From Sinorhizobium terangae (GTDB lineage Bacteria; Pseudomonadota; Alphaproteobacteria; Rhizobiales; Rhizobiaceae), in assembly GCF_009601505.1 (NCBI RefSeq), contig NZ_WITC01000017.1, positions 124,001 to 188,000 of the forward strand: a DNA stretch of 64,000 bases. Direction: 5' to 3'. The notes under the pieces were generated by a model that saw only the letters and a program-made list of their open reading frames with translations, was not told where the DNA came from and made no database searches. The translations under genes were made by a program, and so were the position numbers. Shown one piece after another: positions 54,434 through 62,949 of this stretch. How positions within the stretch are numbered: position 1 is the first letter of the stretch; each line of letters starts with the position of its first letter.

Positions 54434-55224
54434 TCAGCGTCAAGAACATCAAGGTCGTTTTCGGCAAGGGCACCCCCTTGCAGAAGCAGGCGCTGAACGG
54501 CGTAAGCCTGACGATCGAGCAGGGCTCGTTCGTCACCGTGATCGGCTCGAACGGCGCCGGCAAGTCGACGCTGCTCGGCGTGCTCGCCGGAGACGTCCTG
54601 CCGAGCGAGGGCGAGGTGACGATCGGGCACACGGACGTCACCCGCAAGGGAACGGCTGCGCGCGCGGGCCTCGTTGCGCGCGTGTTCCAGGATCCGCTCG
54701 CCGGTAGCTGTGGCGCGCTTTCGATCGAGGAGAACCTGGCGCTTGCCGCCAGGCGTGGCGAAAGCCGCGGCTTGACGCCGGCGCTTGGCGCGAAACGTCG
54801 CGAGCATTTTCGCGAGCGTATTGCCGAGCTCAACCTTGGACTGGAAAACCGCCTGGGCGACCGCATGGATCTCCTGTCAGGCGGCCAGAGGCAGGCCGTG
54901 TCGCTGGTGATGGCGACGCTCGCGGGCTCGGAAGTTCTGCTTCTCGACGAGCACACCGCGGCACTCGATCCGGGCATGGCGGAATTCGTCATGAACCTCA
55001 CGCAGAAGATCGTCACCGAGCGCAAGCTGACGACGATGATGGTCACCCATTCAATGCGGCAGGCACTCGACTATGGCCATCGCACGATCATGCTTCACGG
55101 CGGCGAGATCGTGCTCGATGTCGCCGGCGACAGCCGCAAGACCCTGCAGGTCGAGGACCTCATCGCCATGTTCCGCCGCATCCGCGGCCAGACGCTCGAC
55201 GACGACGCGCTGCTGATTGGGTGA
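54430..55224 (+). CDS. ABC transporter ATP-binding protein (TrpZ/COG1101 type)
   Basis: This 264-residue ABC ATPase has Walker A IGSNGAGKSTLLGVLAGDV near 38-56, the signature LLSGGQRQAVSLVMATLAG near 149-167 and Walker B VLLLDEHTAALDPG. DEH replaces the common DEP, a feature of this COG1101 branch. It ends the three-gene importer operon. Confidence 0.92.
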   Translation: MISVKNIKVVFGKGTPLQKQALNGVSLTIEQGSFVTVIGSNGAGKSTLLGVLAGDVLPSEGEVTIGHTDVTRKGTAARAGLVARVFQDPLAGSCGALSIEENLALAARRGESRGLTPALGAKRREHFRERIAELNLGLENRLGDRMDLLSGGQRQAVSLVMATLAGSEVLLLDEHTAALDPGMAEFVMNLTQKIVTERKLTTMMVTHSMRQALDYGHRTIMLHGGEIVLDVAGDSRKTLQVEDLIAMFRRIRGQTLDDDALLIG

Positions 55225-55235
55225 GCCCGATCGGC

Positions 55236-55877
55236 TCACCTTGCCTGCGTCACGAAGATCTTGACCGCAAAGACCGAGAAGACGCCGGCGAAGCTGAAGT
55301 CAAGCGCACGCATGAAGCGCCTGTTCTTCTGCAGCCAGGCCGCAAGCCAATCGGCGGCAAGCACCACCATCGCATTCACCGGCATGCCGATGACGATGAA
55401 GAAGAAGCCGAGGAACAGGAGTTTGCCGGTGACCGACGGATCGTGTGCGCTGACGAACTGCGGCAGGAAGGTCATGAAGAAAATTACGACCTTGGGGTTG
55501 AGAATGTTCACCCAGAAGCCGGTCGCAACGTTCGAAAGGACCGTTCCCTTCGCTCCCTCGATCTTCTTCACCGAGAGCGTCGAGCCGTGGCGGATTGCTT
55601 GGACGGCGAGCCAGAAGAGATAGGCAGCACCACCTGTCTTCAGCACCAGAAAGGCCGTCGGCGACGCGGTGATCAGTGCCGAGATGCCGAAGGCGACGAG
55701 CATCGTATGAACGACGATGCCGAGCCCCGTGCCGAGGACGACGAAGAGCGCCGCCTTTCTTCCCTGCGCCAGGGATCGGCTGATCGAAAGCGTCATGTCC
55801 GGTCCGGGCGTTGCCGCAAGAAGCAGGCTGGCGGCGGCAAAGGTGAGCAGCGTTGGCAGGCTGGGGACGAAGTCCAT
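55236..55877 (-). CDS. LysE/RhtB family amino-acid exporter
   Basis: This 213-residue protein has six membrane helices and the LysE/RhtB pattern: AATPGPDMTLSISRSLAQGRKAAL near residues 21-44, KTGGAAYLFWLAVQAIRHG, and GFWVNILNPKVVIFFMTFLPQF near 122-143. Such proteins export amino acids or homoserine lactones. It is convergent with the ABC operon (11 bp apart) and divergent from argG. Confidence 0.92.
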   Translation of the reverse strand: MDFVPSLPTLLTFAAASLLLAATPGPDMTLSISRSLAQGRKAALFVVLGTGLGIVVHTMLVAFGISALITASPTAFLVLKTGGAAYLFWLAVQAIRHGSTLSVKKIEGAKGTVLSNVATGFWVNILNPKVVIFFMTFLPQFVSAHDPSVTGKLLFLGFFFIVIGMPVNAMVVLAADWLAAWLQKNRRFMRALDFSFAGVFSVFAVKIFVTQAR

Positions 55878-56096
55878 GGCGAATTCCTCGATGAGCCGAT
55901 TGCCGGTGATATCGTCGGACAGGCTCTTTTGCCAGCGGTTTTCGTATGTCCGCTGGCGATACCACCTGCGGCGGCAACTCCCGACGCGTCAAATTTCGAC
56001 GCGGGGTACTGTAGTGCTTGTATCCCTTCAAGTTCTGGCTAAAGTGCCGCAGATTTCGATGCGGCATCGCCGCCCCCGAGCAGACGGACAGAAACC

Positions 56097-57314
56097 ATGG
56101 CATCGCATAAAGACGTGAAAAAGGTCGTTCTCGCCTATTCCGGCGGTCTCGACACCTCGATCATCCTCAAGTGGCTGCAGACGGAACTCGGCGCCGAAGT
56201 GGTGACCTTCACCGCCGATCTCGGCCAGGGCGAAGAACTGGAGCCGGCGCGCAAGAAAGCCGAAATGCTCGGCATCAAGGAAATCTACATCGAGGACGTG
56301 CGCGAGGAGTTCGTGCGCGACTTCGTCTTCCCGATGTTCCGCGCCAATGCCGTCTATGAGGGTATCTACCTGCTCGGCACCTCGATCGCCCGCCCCCTGA
56401 TCTCCAAGCACCTGATCGACATCGCCAAAAAGACCGACGCCGACGCGATCGCCCATGGCGCGACCGGCAAGGGCAACGACCAGGTCCGCTTCGAGCTCTC
56501 GGCCTATGCCTTGAACCCGGACATCAAGATCATCGCTCCCTGGCGCGACTGGTCGTTCAAGAGCCGCACCGAGCTGCTCGAATTCGCCGAGAAGCACCAG
56601 ATCCCGGTCGCCAAGGACAAGAAGGGCGAAGCGCCCTTCTCCGTCGACGCCAATCTCCTGCACTCCTCCTCCGAGGGCAAGGTGCTGGAGGACCCGGCAC
56701 AGGAAGCCCCGGAATACGTGCATATGCGCACGATCTCGCCGGAAGCCGCGCCGGACAAGGCCACCGTCATCAAGATCGGCTTCGAGCGCGGCGACGCGGT
56801 TTCGATCAACGGCGTGCGCATGTCGCCGGCGACGCTGCTCGCGAAGCTCAATGAGTATGGCCGCGACAACGGCATCGGCCGCATCGACCTCGTCGAAAAC
56901 CGCTTCGTCGGCATGAAGTCGCGCGGCGTCTACGAAACGCCCGGCGGCACCATCCTGCTGGCGGCGCATCGCGCGATCGAAAGCATCACGCTCGACCGCG
57001 GCGCCGCGCACTTGAAGGACGAGCTGATGCCGCGCTATGCCGAGCTCATCTATTACGGCTTCTGGTTCTCGCCGGAACGCGAGATGCTGCAGGCGGCGAT
57101 CGACAAGAGCCAGGAGCATGTCGAGGGCGAAGTGACGCTGAAGCTCTACAAGGGCAACGTAATGGTCACCGGCCGCGAGAGCGCGAAGTCGCTCTATTCC
57201 GACAAGCTCGTCACCTTCGAGGACGACCAGGGCGCCTACGACCAGAAGGACGCCGCCGGCTTCATCAAGCTCAACGCCTTGCGCCTGCGCACGCTGGCGG
57301 CGCGTAACCGTTAA
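56097..57314 (+). CDS. argG: Argininosuccinate synthase
   Basis: ArgG joins citrulline and aspartate with ATP in arginine synthesis. The 405-residue protein has the PP-loop [18 protein letters not shown] (about 10-27), [12 protein letters not shown] near 123-134, and the C-terminal multimerisation region. The length is typical. It is a single gene followed by a terminator. Confidence 0.97.
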   Translation: MASHKDVKKVVLAYSGGLDTSIILKWLQTELGAEVVTFTADLGQGEELEPARKKAEMLGIKEIYIEDVREEFVRDFVFPMFRANAVYEGIYLLGTSIARPLISKHLIDIAKKTDADAIAHGATGKGNDQVRFELSAYALNPDIKIIAPWRDWSFKSRTELLEFAEKHQIPVAKDKKGEAPFSVDANLLHSSSEGKVLEDPAQEAPEYVHMRTISPEAAPDKATVIKIGFERGDAVSINGVRMSPATLLAKLNEYGRDNGIGRIDLVENRFVGMKSRGVYETPGGTILLAAHRAIESITLDRGAAHLKDELMPRYAELIYYGFWFSPEREMLQAAIDKSQEHVEGEVTLKLYKGNVMVTGRESAKSLYSDKLVTFEDDQGAYDQKDAAGFIKLNALRLRTLAARNR

Positions 57315-57336
57315 GAACTGGCATTTCAGACGAAAC

Positions 57337-57366
57337 CCGCGGCGGAGCAATCTGCCGCGGCTTTTT
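57337..57366 (+). terminator. Terminator of argG
   Basis: CCGCGGC (57337-57343) and GCCGCGG (57354-57360) form the core stem, extended by a few more pairs towards the loop, with five T after. It lies 23 nt after the argG stop codon. Confidence 0.88.
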
Positions 57367-57397
57367 CGTGACTACAACACCGCCGTTTGATCCTGCG

Positions 57398-58636
57398 CTA
57401 TTCCGCCGCTTTGCGAAACGGCGTCTCCGCGGCCGTCGGCGCGATGAGCGGCCTCAAACGTACGGTCCTTCGATACCAGAAATAGCTCGCTATCGAGATG
57501 AGACCGAAACCCGGAATGATCGTGCCAAGCGCCAGCGCCGGGGCGCCGACGAGAGCGGCGAGCGCCCCGCCGATGAGCCCCGAGCTCATCTGGATGAAGC
57601 CCATCATGGCCGATGCCGTGCCGGCGATATGCGGGAAGGGTACCATGCAGGCTGTCATCATATAGGGCATCACAAAAGCAATGCCGAAAGCGTAGATGCC
57701 GACCGGCGCCATCACCGAGAGGAAGGTGGGCTGGAGCGCATGCATCGTGAAGGAGAGGGCAAGGCTGGCCATACCGATGAAGGCGAGGCCAGCGGGCACG
57801 AGCGCCTGCGGCGTGAAACGCCGCATCAGCAGCCGCACCGTGACGGTGCCGGAGAAGAAGAGGCCGGATTGCATGAGCATGCCGACCCCGAATTCGGTCG
57901 GTGTTAGGCCCACTTGCCCGATCAGCACGAAGGGCAGCATCGTCGCCCATGCGTAAAGCGCGCCGACAGCACCGGCGATCACAAACGTCGAGGACACGAA
58001 GCGACTGTCCGTCAGCAGTTCGCCATAAGCCCTGAGGATCGGCCGCAAGCGCCCCTTGCTGCGGTCCGGCGTCACCGTTTCCACCATGAAGAACTGCACG
58101 GTGAAGCAAGCCATCAGGGCGAAGCCCACCATCAGGAAGAAGATCGACTGCCAGCCGAAGAGGCCGAGCGCGATGCCGCCGAGCGTTGGCGAAACCGCCG
58201 GACCGAGCGCCAGCATCATGCCGATCATGTTCATGATGCGGGCAGCGGGGGTGCCGGTGAACTGGTCGCGCACGATGGCGCGCGCCACCGTCATGCCGAC
58301 GGAGGCGCCGACCCCCTGCACCAGACGTCCGGCCAGCAAGACGCCGATCGAGGGAGCGAAGGCGGCCATCAGGCTGCCGGCGAGATAGATCGCCATGAAG
58401 ATCAGCGTCGACGAGCGGCGGCCGATAACGTCGGAGAGCGTGCCCGAGACGAGCTGGGCAAAGGCGAAGCCGCCGAAATAGAGCGATAGCGTCATCTTGA
58501 TCGCCGCCTCGCTGGTGGCGAAGGCGCGTACGAGCTCCGGCATCGCCGGCGTGTAGAGCGCCATGGAAACCGGGCCGAGCGCCACCAGGAACGCACCGAT
58601 GATGCTCGTGCGTCGCTCGCTCATCCTGAGCGTCAT
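57398..58636 (-). CDS. Bcr/CflA-type MFS drug efflux transporter
   Basis: This 412-residue MFS antiporter has 12 helices, with motif A in SGTLSDVIGRRSSTLIF near 63-79 and the motif C-like LALGPAVSPTLGG. The N-terminus YTPAMPELVRAFATSEAAIK fits Bcr/CflA (DHA1) multidrug exporters. Its start overlaps the marR stop codon by four bases, so the regulator very likely controls it. A start at 58624 is also possible. Confidence 0.92.
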   Translation of the reverse strand: MTLRMSERRTSIIGAFLVALGPVSMALYTPAMPELVRAFATSEAAIKMTLSLYFGGFAFAQLVSGTLSDVIGRRSSTLIFMAIYLAGSLMAAFAPSIGVLLAGRLVQGVGASVGMTVARAIVRDQFTGTPAARIMNMIGMMLALGPAVSPTLGGIALGLFGWQSIFFLMVGFALMACFTVQFFMVETVTPDRSKGRLRPILRAYGELLTDSRFVSSTFVIAGAVGALYAWATMLPFVLIGQVGLTPTEFGVGMLMQSGLFFSGTVTVRLLMRRFTPQALVPAGLAFIGMASLALSFTMHALQPTFLSVMAPVGIYAFGIAFVMPYMMTACMVPFPHIAGTASAMMGFIQMSSGLIGGALAALVGAPALALGTIIPGFGLISIASYFWYRRTVRLRPLIAPTAAETPFRKAAE

Positions 58637-59124
58637 TCGGCCGCCCCTTTTTCCCGATTGCCTTCCTTGCCGGCAAGGCAGGGATCAAGCCGGCGAAGGT
58701 TGTCGCGCAGGATCCGGAGATTGCCGCGCAACAATTCCAGCCCCCCCTCGCCGAGACCCTCGGTATAGGCGCCCATCATTTCACGCAAACCCGCCATCAT
58801 CTCGTCGATGAGCGGATCGGCCCGGTCGCTGACGACGACGTTCTTGGCGCGCCGGTCGGCCGGGTCGGGCACCCGCACGACGAGCCCCAGCGCTTCCAGG
58901 CGATCGAGATAGGCCGAGAGCGTCATCGGCTCGATACCCATGCGGGTGGCGATTTCCGCCTGCTTGATGCCTTCCGTCGTGGCGACCTGGATCAGCGTGC
59001 GCGCCTCGCCCGGCGTGATCCCGAGCTGCATCGCATTGACCTTGCGGTCGAAGGCGGCGCGGAGCAGGCGGGAGACGTCGTTGAGCAGCATCCCGGTCGT
59101 TTCGGATTCAAGTTTTCTCGGCAT
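58633..59124 (-). CDS. MarR-family regulator of the efflux gene
   Basis: This 163-residue MarR protein has helices typical of the family, the DNA-binding region GITPGEARTLIQVATTEGIKQAEIATRMGIEPMTLSAYLDRLEALGLVVR (about 35-83) and the wing DPADRRAKNVVVS. It is translated together with the pump and has a nested palindrome upstream. It probably represses the pump until a drug or metabolite binds. Confidence 0.92.
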   Translation of the reverse strand: MPRKLESETTGMLLNDVSRLLRAAFDRKVNAMQLGITPGEARTLIQVATTEGIKQAEIATRMGIEPMTLSAYLDRLEALGLVVRVPDPADRRAKNVVVSDRADPLIDEMMAGLREMMGAYTEGLGEGGLELLRGNLRILRDNLRRLDPCLAGKEGNREKGAAE

Positions 59125-59137
59125 TTCAATCGTTCAT

Positions 59138-59170
59138 AGGGAATAGTAAGTTTTACTTATCATATTCCCT
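59138..59170 (-). promoter_or_regulatory. Nested inverted repeat, probable MarR operator
   Basis: AGGGAATA (59138-59145) pairs with TATTCCCT (59163-59170), and inside it TAAGT (59147-59151) pairs with ACTTA (59155-59159). It lies 14-46 nt before the marR ATG, where it would overlap the promoter or leader. Confidence 0.7.
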
Positions 59171-59218
59171 GGATGCGTTCAACGCAGGGCGATGAAACGT
59201 CAGTACCAAAGGCCCAAG

Positions 59219-59370
59219 ACCCCTCCCCACAAGGGCGAGGGGCTTGGCGGCCGCGGCCAGCATAGTTGCCATTCTATCTTCTGAGCTCGCGCAAGCGTTC
59301 GGCACGAGAGGGATGTGGGCGCGGCATCGAAAGCCCCTCCCCCTTGTGGGGAGGGGTTGGGAGGGGTCTT
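59219..59370. repeat. CCCTCCCC-type intergenic palindrome pair
   Basis: ACCCCTCCCCACAAGGGCGAGGGG at the left and CCCCTCCCCCTTGTGGGGAGGGG at the right, about 95 nt apart. It lies between the marR promoter region and the uup stop codon. Confidence 0.75.
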
Positions 59371-59390
59371 GTCGTAATCTGGAGAACAAC

Positions 59391-61241
59391 TCAGCCCTCG
59401 AGCTCTTCGCGCAGCATCTCCAACTCCAGCCATTCCTCTTCCATCCGCGCGAGCCCTTCCTTGAGCTTTTCCAACTCGGCGGCAATTTTGGCAAAGCCGT
59501 TCGGGTCCTTCGAAAACAGATTGGGGTCGGCCATCTTCTCTTCGCGCCTGGCGATCTCGGCTTCGGCCTTGGCAATCTCCTTCGGCAGATTTTCCAGCGC
59601 GAACTTCTGCTTGTAGGAGAGCTTACCCTTGGCCTTCGGCGCTTCGGATGCAGCCGCCGGAGCATCGTTCGCTTTGGCCTTTTCCGACTTTTCGGCCTTC
59701 CGCCTGTCTTCAATCGCGCCCTTGCGCTGCGCCATCATGTCGGAATAACCGCCGGCATATTCGATCCAGCGGCCGTCCGGCGCCTCCGGATTGGCCGGCG
59801 CGATCGTCGACGTCACGGTGCGGTCGAGGAAATCGCGGTCGTGGCTGACGAGAATGACCGTTCCGGCGAAGCCGGCGACGATCTCCTGCAGGAGGTCGAG
59901 CGTTTCGATGTCGAGATCGTTGGTCGGCTCGTCGAGGATCAGCAGATTGGTGGCGCGCGCTAGAATACGCGCCAGCATAAGCCGCGCCCGCTCGCCGCCC
60001 GAAAGCTCACGGATCGGCGTACGGGCCTGCTCCGGCTGGAAGAGAAAGTCCTTCATGTAGCCGGTGACGTGGCGCTGCTCGCCATTGACGAGGAGGTTGT
60101 CGCCACGGCCATCGGTCAGGTAGTGCGCCAGCGTCTCGTCGAGATTCAGGCCCTCGCGCTTCTGGTCGAGCGTCGCCATCTCAAGATTGGTGCCAAGCTT
60201 GACGGTTCCGGAGTCCGGCTCGATCTGGCCGGTCAGCAACTTGAGCAATGTCGTCTTGCCGGCGCCGTTCGGGCCAACGAGGCCGATCCGGTCGCCGCGG
60301 TGTACGCGGATCGAGAACGGCGCGACGATCATGCGATCGCCATAGGCCTTGGTGATTTTTTCCGCCTCGATGACCAGCTTGCCGGATTCCTTCGCGTCGG
60401 CGGCCGTCGCTTGCACCGTGCCCTGCGGCCCCTTGTGGCCGCGATAGCGCGCCCGCATGTCCTGCAGTTCGCCAAGACGGCGCATGTTGCGCTTGCGCCG
60501 GGCAGTAACACCATAGCGCAGCCAGTGCTCCTCGCGCTCGATCGCCTTGCCGAGCTTGTGCTGCTCCAGTTCCTCGGCCTCAAGCACCTCGTCGCGCCAA
60601 GCCTCGAAATGGCCAAAGCCGCGATCGAGCCGGCGCGACTGGCCGCGGTCGAGCCAGACGGTCGCCGTCGAAACCTTTTCGAGGAAGCGCCGGTCGTGCG
60701 AGATGAGCACCAGTGCCGAGCGGCTGCGGACGAGCTCGTCTTCCAGCCATTCGATCGTCGGAAGATCGAGATGGTTGGTCGGCTCGTCGAGGAGCAGGAT
60801 GTCGGGCTCCGGTGCCAGTACGCGCGCAAGCGCTGCGCGCCGCGCCTCGCCGCCCGAAAGCTGCCGCGGATCCTCTTGCCCCGTCAGCCCCAGATGCTGC
60901 AGCAGATAGGCGACGCGGTAGGGATCGTCACTCGGGCCAAGCCCCGCTTCCGCATAGGCCTGGACCGTGTCGAAGCCCTCGAAGTCTGGCGCCTGGTGCA
61001 GGTAGCGCACCGTCGCCGAGGGATGACGAAAGATCTCGCCCGATTGCGGCTCGACAAGACCGGCGGCCATCTTCATCAGCGTCGACTTGCCGGAACCGTT
61101 GCGCCCAACGAGGCAGATGCGGTCGCCGGGCTCGACCTGCAGGTTGGCGCCCGCGAGAAGCGGTGCACCGCCGAAGGTCAGAAAGATGTCATCAAGCTTC
61201 AGAATGGGTGGCGCCAAGGTTTCAGGCTCCGGAAAGATCAT
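59391..61241 (-). CDS. uup: ABC-F family ATPase Uup
   Basis: Uup-type ABC-F proteins act on the ribosome and affect DNA excision. The protein has two ABC domains: Walker A LVGRNGSGKSTLMK and LVGPNGAGKTTLLK, signatures QLSGGEARRAALARVL and LSGGERARLMLARIL, Walker B LLLDEPTNHLD and LILDEPTNDLD. The C-terminal coiled coil (YKQKFALENLPKEIAKAEAEIARREEK to the end) supports the Uup branch. The start is uncertain: ATG 61241 has no good ribosome site, TTG 61217 has GGAG upstream, and TTG 61253 is also in frame. It overlaps the end of the upstream gene. Confidence 0.93.
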   Translation of the reverse strand: MIFPEPETLAPPILKLDDIFLTFGGAPLLAGANLQVEPGDRICLVGRNGSGKSTLMKMAAGLVEPQSGEIFRHPSATVRYLHQAPDFEGFDTVQAYAEAGLGPSDDPYRVAYLLQHLGLTGQEDPRQLSGGEARRAALARVLAPEPDILLLDEPTNHLDLPTIEWLEDELVRSRSALVLISHDRRFLEKVSTATVWLDRGQSRRLDRGFGHFEAWRDEVLEAEELEQHKLGKAIEREEHWLRYGVTARRKRNMRRLGELQDMRARYRGHKGPQGTVQATAADAKESGKLVIEAEKITKAYGDRMIVAPFSIRVHRGDRIGLVGPNGAGKTTLLKLLTGQIEPDSGTVKLGTNLEMATLDQKREGLNLDETLAHYLTDGRGDNLLVNGEQRHVTGYMKDFLFQPEQARTPIRELSGGERARLMLARILARATNLLILDEPTNDLDIETLDLLQEIVAGFAGTVILVSHDRDFLDRTVTSTIAPANPEAPDGRWIEYAGGYSDMMAQRKGAIEDRRKAEKSEKAKANDAPAAASEAPKAKGKLSYKQKFALENLPKEIAKAEAEIARREEKMADPNLFSKDPNGFAKIAAELEKLKEGLARMEEEWLELEMLREELEG

Positions 61242-61872
61242 GGGGCCGGGCAAGAATGACCGCCCGGCCGGATTTCAAGGAAAAGCGGACCGCCCCCTCC
61301 GCAACGTTGGAAATGGTCCGTGACGAACCGAAGGGCAGAGCGAAATCGTCGAGCGGATAACGCGCATTTCCGATGGAGAGGCCGGACAGTGCGCTGAGCC
61401 CGAGAATCGAGAAGAGGCTGCCCTTGGGAAGGTCGATCTCCTGAGATCCTACCAGCAAGGGATAGGCTTCCTCCTCGCCGGAGGTCATCAGCACCGGCAA
61501 CCCCTCTTCGGCGATTGCCACGGCGCGCAAAAGATGCAGGAAGGCATGGTCGCTTCTGGTGCCGCCGAGGGCACCGACGAAGATCAGCGACGTTGCGCCC
61601 CGCGCGAGCGCCGCATCGACCCCGATCTCGCCGTCGGTCGCGCTCTTGGCCGCAGGATAGCGCTCGCGCGGCACCTCCGCATATGCGGCCAGCAACGCGT
61701 CGTCGGTCGAATCGAAATCGCCGACCCAGAGCTCGGGAACGATACCAAGCGTCTTTGCATGACGCATGCCGCCGTCGGCCGCGATGAAGCGACTGCCGGA
61801 GAGCTGGCTTGCAAGCCGCTCGGTCCGGGTGAGCGAGCCGCCGAGAAGGATGGTGAAGGTCTGTTGGGCCAT
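61222..61872 (-). CDS. Thiamine pyrophosphokinase
   Basis: This 216-residue kinase converts thiamine to thiamine pyrophosphate using ATP. The catalytic domain shows LLGGSLTRTERL (about 9-20), ADGGMRHAKTLGIVPELWVGDFDS near 32-55, KSATDGEIGVDAAL with metal-binding Asp, and GALGGTRSDHAFLHLLRA near 100-117. The ATG at 61872 (MAQQTFTILLGG) is preferred to one at 61896. It lies 1 kb from the TPP-riboswitch-controlled thiB, so the region groups thiamine functions. Confidence 0.9.
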   Translation of the reverse strand: MAQQTFTILLGGSLTRTERLASQLSGSRFIAADGGMRHAKTLGIVPELWVGDFDSTDDALLAAYAEVPRERYPAAKSATDGEIGVDAALARGATSLIFVGALGGTRSDHAFLHLLRAVAIAEEGLPVLMTSGEEEAYPLLVGSQEIDLPKGSLFSILGLSALSGLSIGNARYPLDDFALPFGSSRTISNVAEGAVRFSLKSGRAVILARPHDLSGA

Positions 61873-61903
61873 GGCAGAAGCCCATAGCGCAAACAAACGA
61901 CCA

Positions 61904-61948
61904 GATCACGATGATTTTGGGTCGATTCGACCCAAAATCATCGTGATC
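61904..61948. repeat. Perfect 22 bp inverted repeat
   Basis: The arms 61904-61925 and 61927-61948 are exact inverse complements (GATCACGATGATTTTGGGTCGA) around a single T. It lies in the upstream region of the thiamine pyrophosphokinase gene. Confidence 0.93.
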
Positions 61949-61960
61949 GATTCCAATGGA

Positions 61961-62014
61961 TTAGAGCGGGATGCGGGCGGAAAACCGCGCGCACTTTTCC
62001 TCATCCCGCTCTAA
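61961..62014. repeat. GAGCGGGATG-type inverted repeat, best copy
   Basis: TTAGAGCGGGATG (61961-61973) and CATCCCGCTCTAA (62002-62014) are perfect 13 bp arms; the centre has an inner GCGGGCGGAAAACCGCGCGC palindrome. Related copies are at 18945, 19917 and 52348. Confidence 0.9.
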
Positions 62015-62075
62015 GGGCCGAAAACCATTTTGCGGCAGCAAGGGTCGCGCTTTTCGGCAGCTCGATCGCTCGCGA

Positions 62076-62561
62076 TCAGCCTTCCGACAGCGTTTCGCCG
62101 GGAAAAAGCATACCGGCATAAATGCCGGGCGTCGAATCCGCTATCTCCACCGCGCCGACGGTGCGGACGTAAAAATCCGCAGGCCCGACACCGCCTATGA
62201 CAGCATAGCCGTAGCCGGCGGCGCGCATCGCCATCAGGCTTTCGATAAGCAGCGCCTCGCCGATCCCCTGACCGCGCATCGCCTCGTCGACGCCTGTCGG
62301 CCCGAAGAAGCCAAGCGCGGTGACGTCGTGGCAGGCGAAGCCGACGATCCGCTCCTCGTGAACGGCGACATGAATCCGCGTCGGAGTCGACGAGAAGGCG
62401 GCCTCCGCCTCGCCCGCCCAACCGGCACCGAACCGTTGTTCGATCCACGTGAGGACGATCCTGCGTTCCGCAGCCATCGCCCGGCGAATGCTGATGCCGG
62501 GACCGAGCCGGGAAGCACGCCTTTCCGGCAAGGCGTAGAGACGGACGAGCATGTCTGGCAT
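62076..62561 (-). CDS. GNAT-family N-acetyltransferase
   Basis: This 161-residue GNAT protein has the acetyl-CoA loop DEAMRGQGIGEALLIESL (about 92-109), a preceding VGFACHDVTALGFFGPTGV and the C-terminal FYVRTVGAVEIADSTPGIYAG. The substrate is unknown. It is the gene before the repeats at 61961 and 61904; no gene overlaps it. Confidence 0.87.
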   Translation of the reverse strand: MPDMLVRLYALPERRASRLGPGISIRRAMAAERRIVLTWIEQRFGAGWAGEAEAAFSSTPTRIHVAVHEERIVGFACHDVTALGFFGPTGVDEAMRGQGIGEALLIESLMAMRAAGYGYAVIGGVGPADFYVRTVGAVEIADSTPGIYAGMLFPGETLSEG

Positions 62562-62574
62562 GAGAATACCTCCC

Positions 62575-62669
62575 CGCTACGGCGCAGCGTTCAATCAGAC
62601 GCGCCTTCGCACTTTGACTTGCGGCATGTGGTTACCCTCAAACCGGCCAAGACTTGAGGAAACATGCGG
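62575..62669. repeat. Bipartite palindromic repeat, diverged copy
   Basis: CGCTACGGCGCAGCGTTCAATCAGACGCG is the left half; GCGGCATGTGGTTACCCTCAAACCGG...TTGAGGAAACATGCGG is the right. It lies in the gap before the thiB promoter. Confidence 0.65.
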
Positions 62670-62750
62670 TTGGCGAACAAACGCCGCCGACAATTGTTTG
62701 GTCTAATAGCGCAGATGTCTCGGACGGCAAATGTTTCCGCCGAGACCCGG

Positions 62751-62779
62751 CTTGCAAGACCTGCCGCTGAAAGCTAAAT
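62751..62779 (+). promoter_or_regulatory. Likely promoter of the thi operon
   Basis: CTTGCA (62751-62756) and CTAAAT (62774-62779) are exactly 17 nt apart, close to CTTGAC-N17-CTATAT. The riboswitch begins 9 nt downstream. Confidence 0.65.
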
Positions 62780-62788
62780 CTTTTGCAG

Positions 62789-62890
62789 CTCTAACGGGGT
62801 GCCTTCGGTCCGCTTCATGGAACCAAGGCTGAGAGGCTCAAGCCAACCCGCGGAACCTGATCCGGCTCATACCGGCGGAGGGATTAGAAG
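62789..62890 (+). promoter_or_regulatory. TPP riboswitch (THI element) of thiB
   Basis: The RNA carries the THI consensus in order: ACGGGGTGCC, GGCTGAGAGGC, ACCCGCGGAACCTGATCCGG and TCATACCGGCGGAGGGA. The thi-box GGCTGAGA at 62827-62834 and CCTGATC are unmistakable. TPP riboswitches lower expression of thiamine import and synthesis genes when TPP is bound. thiB starts 60 nt further on. Confidence 0.95.
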
Positions 62891-62949
62891 CGATCGGACC
62901 GATGCGCCCTTTTCCCGCAACATCAACAACAGGGAGAGAGGTGCCCGTC

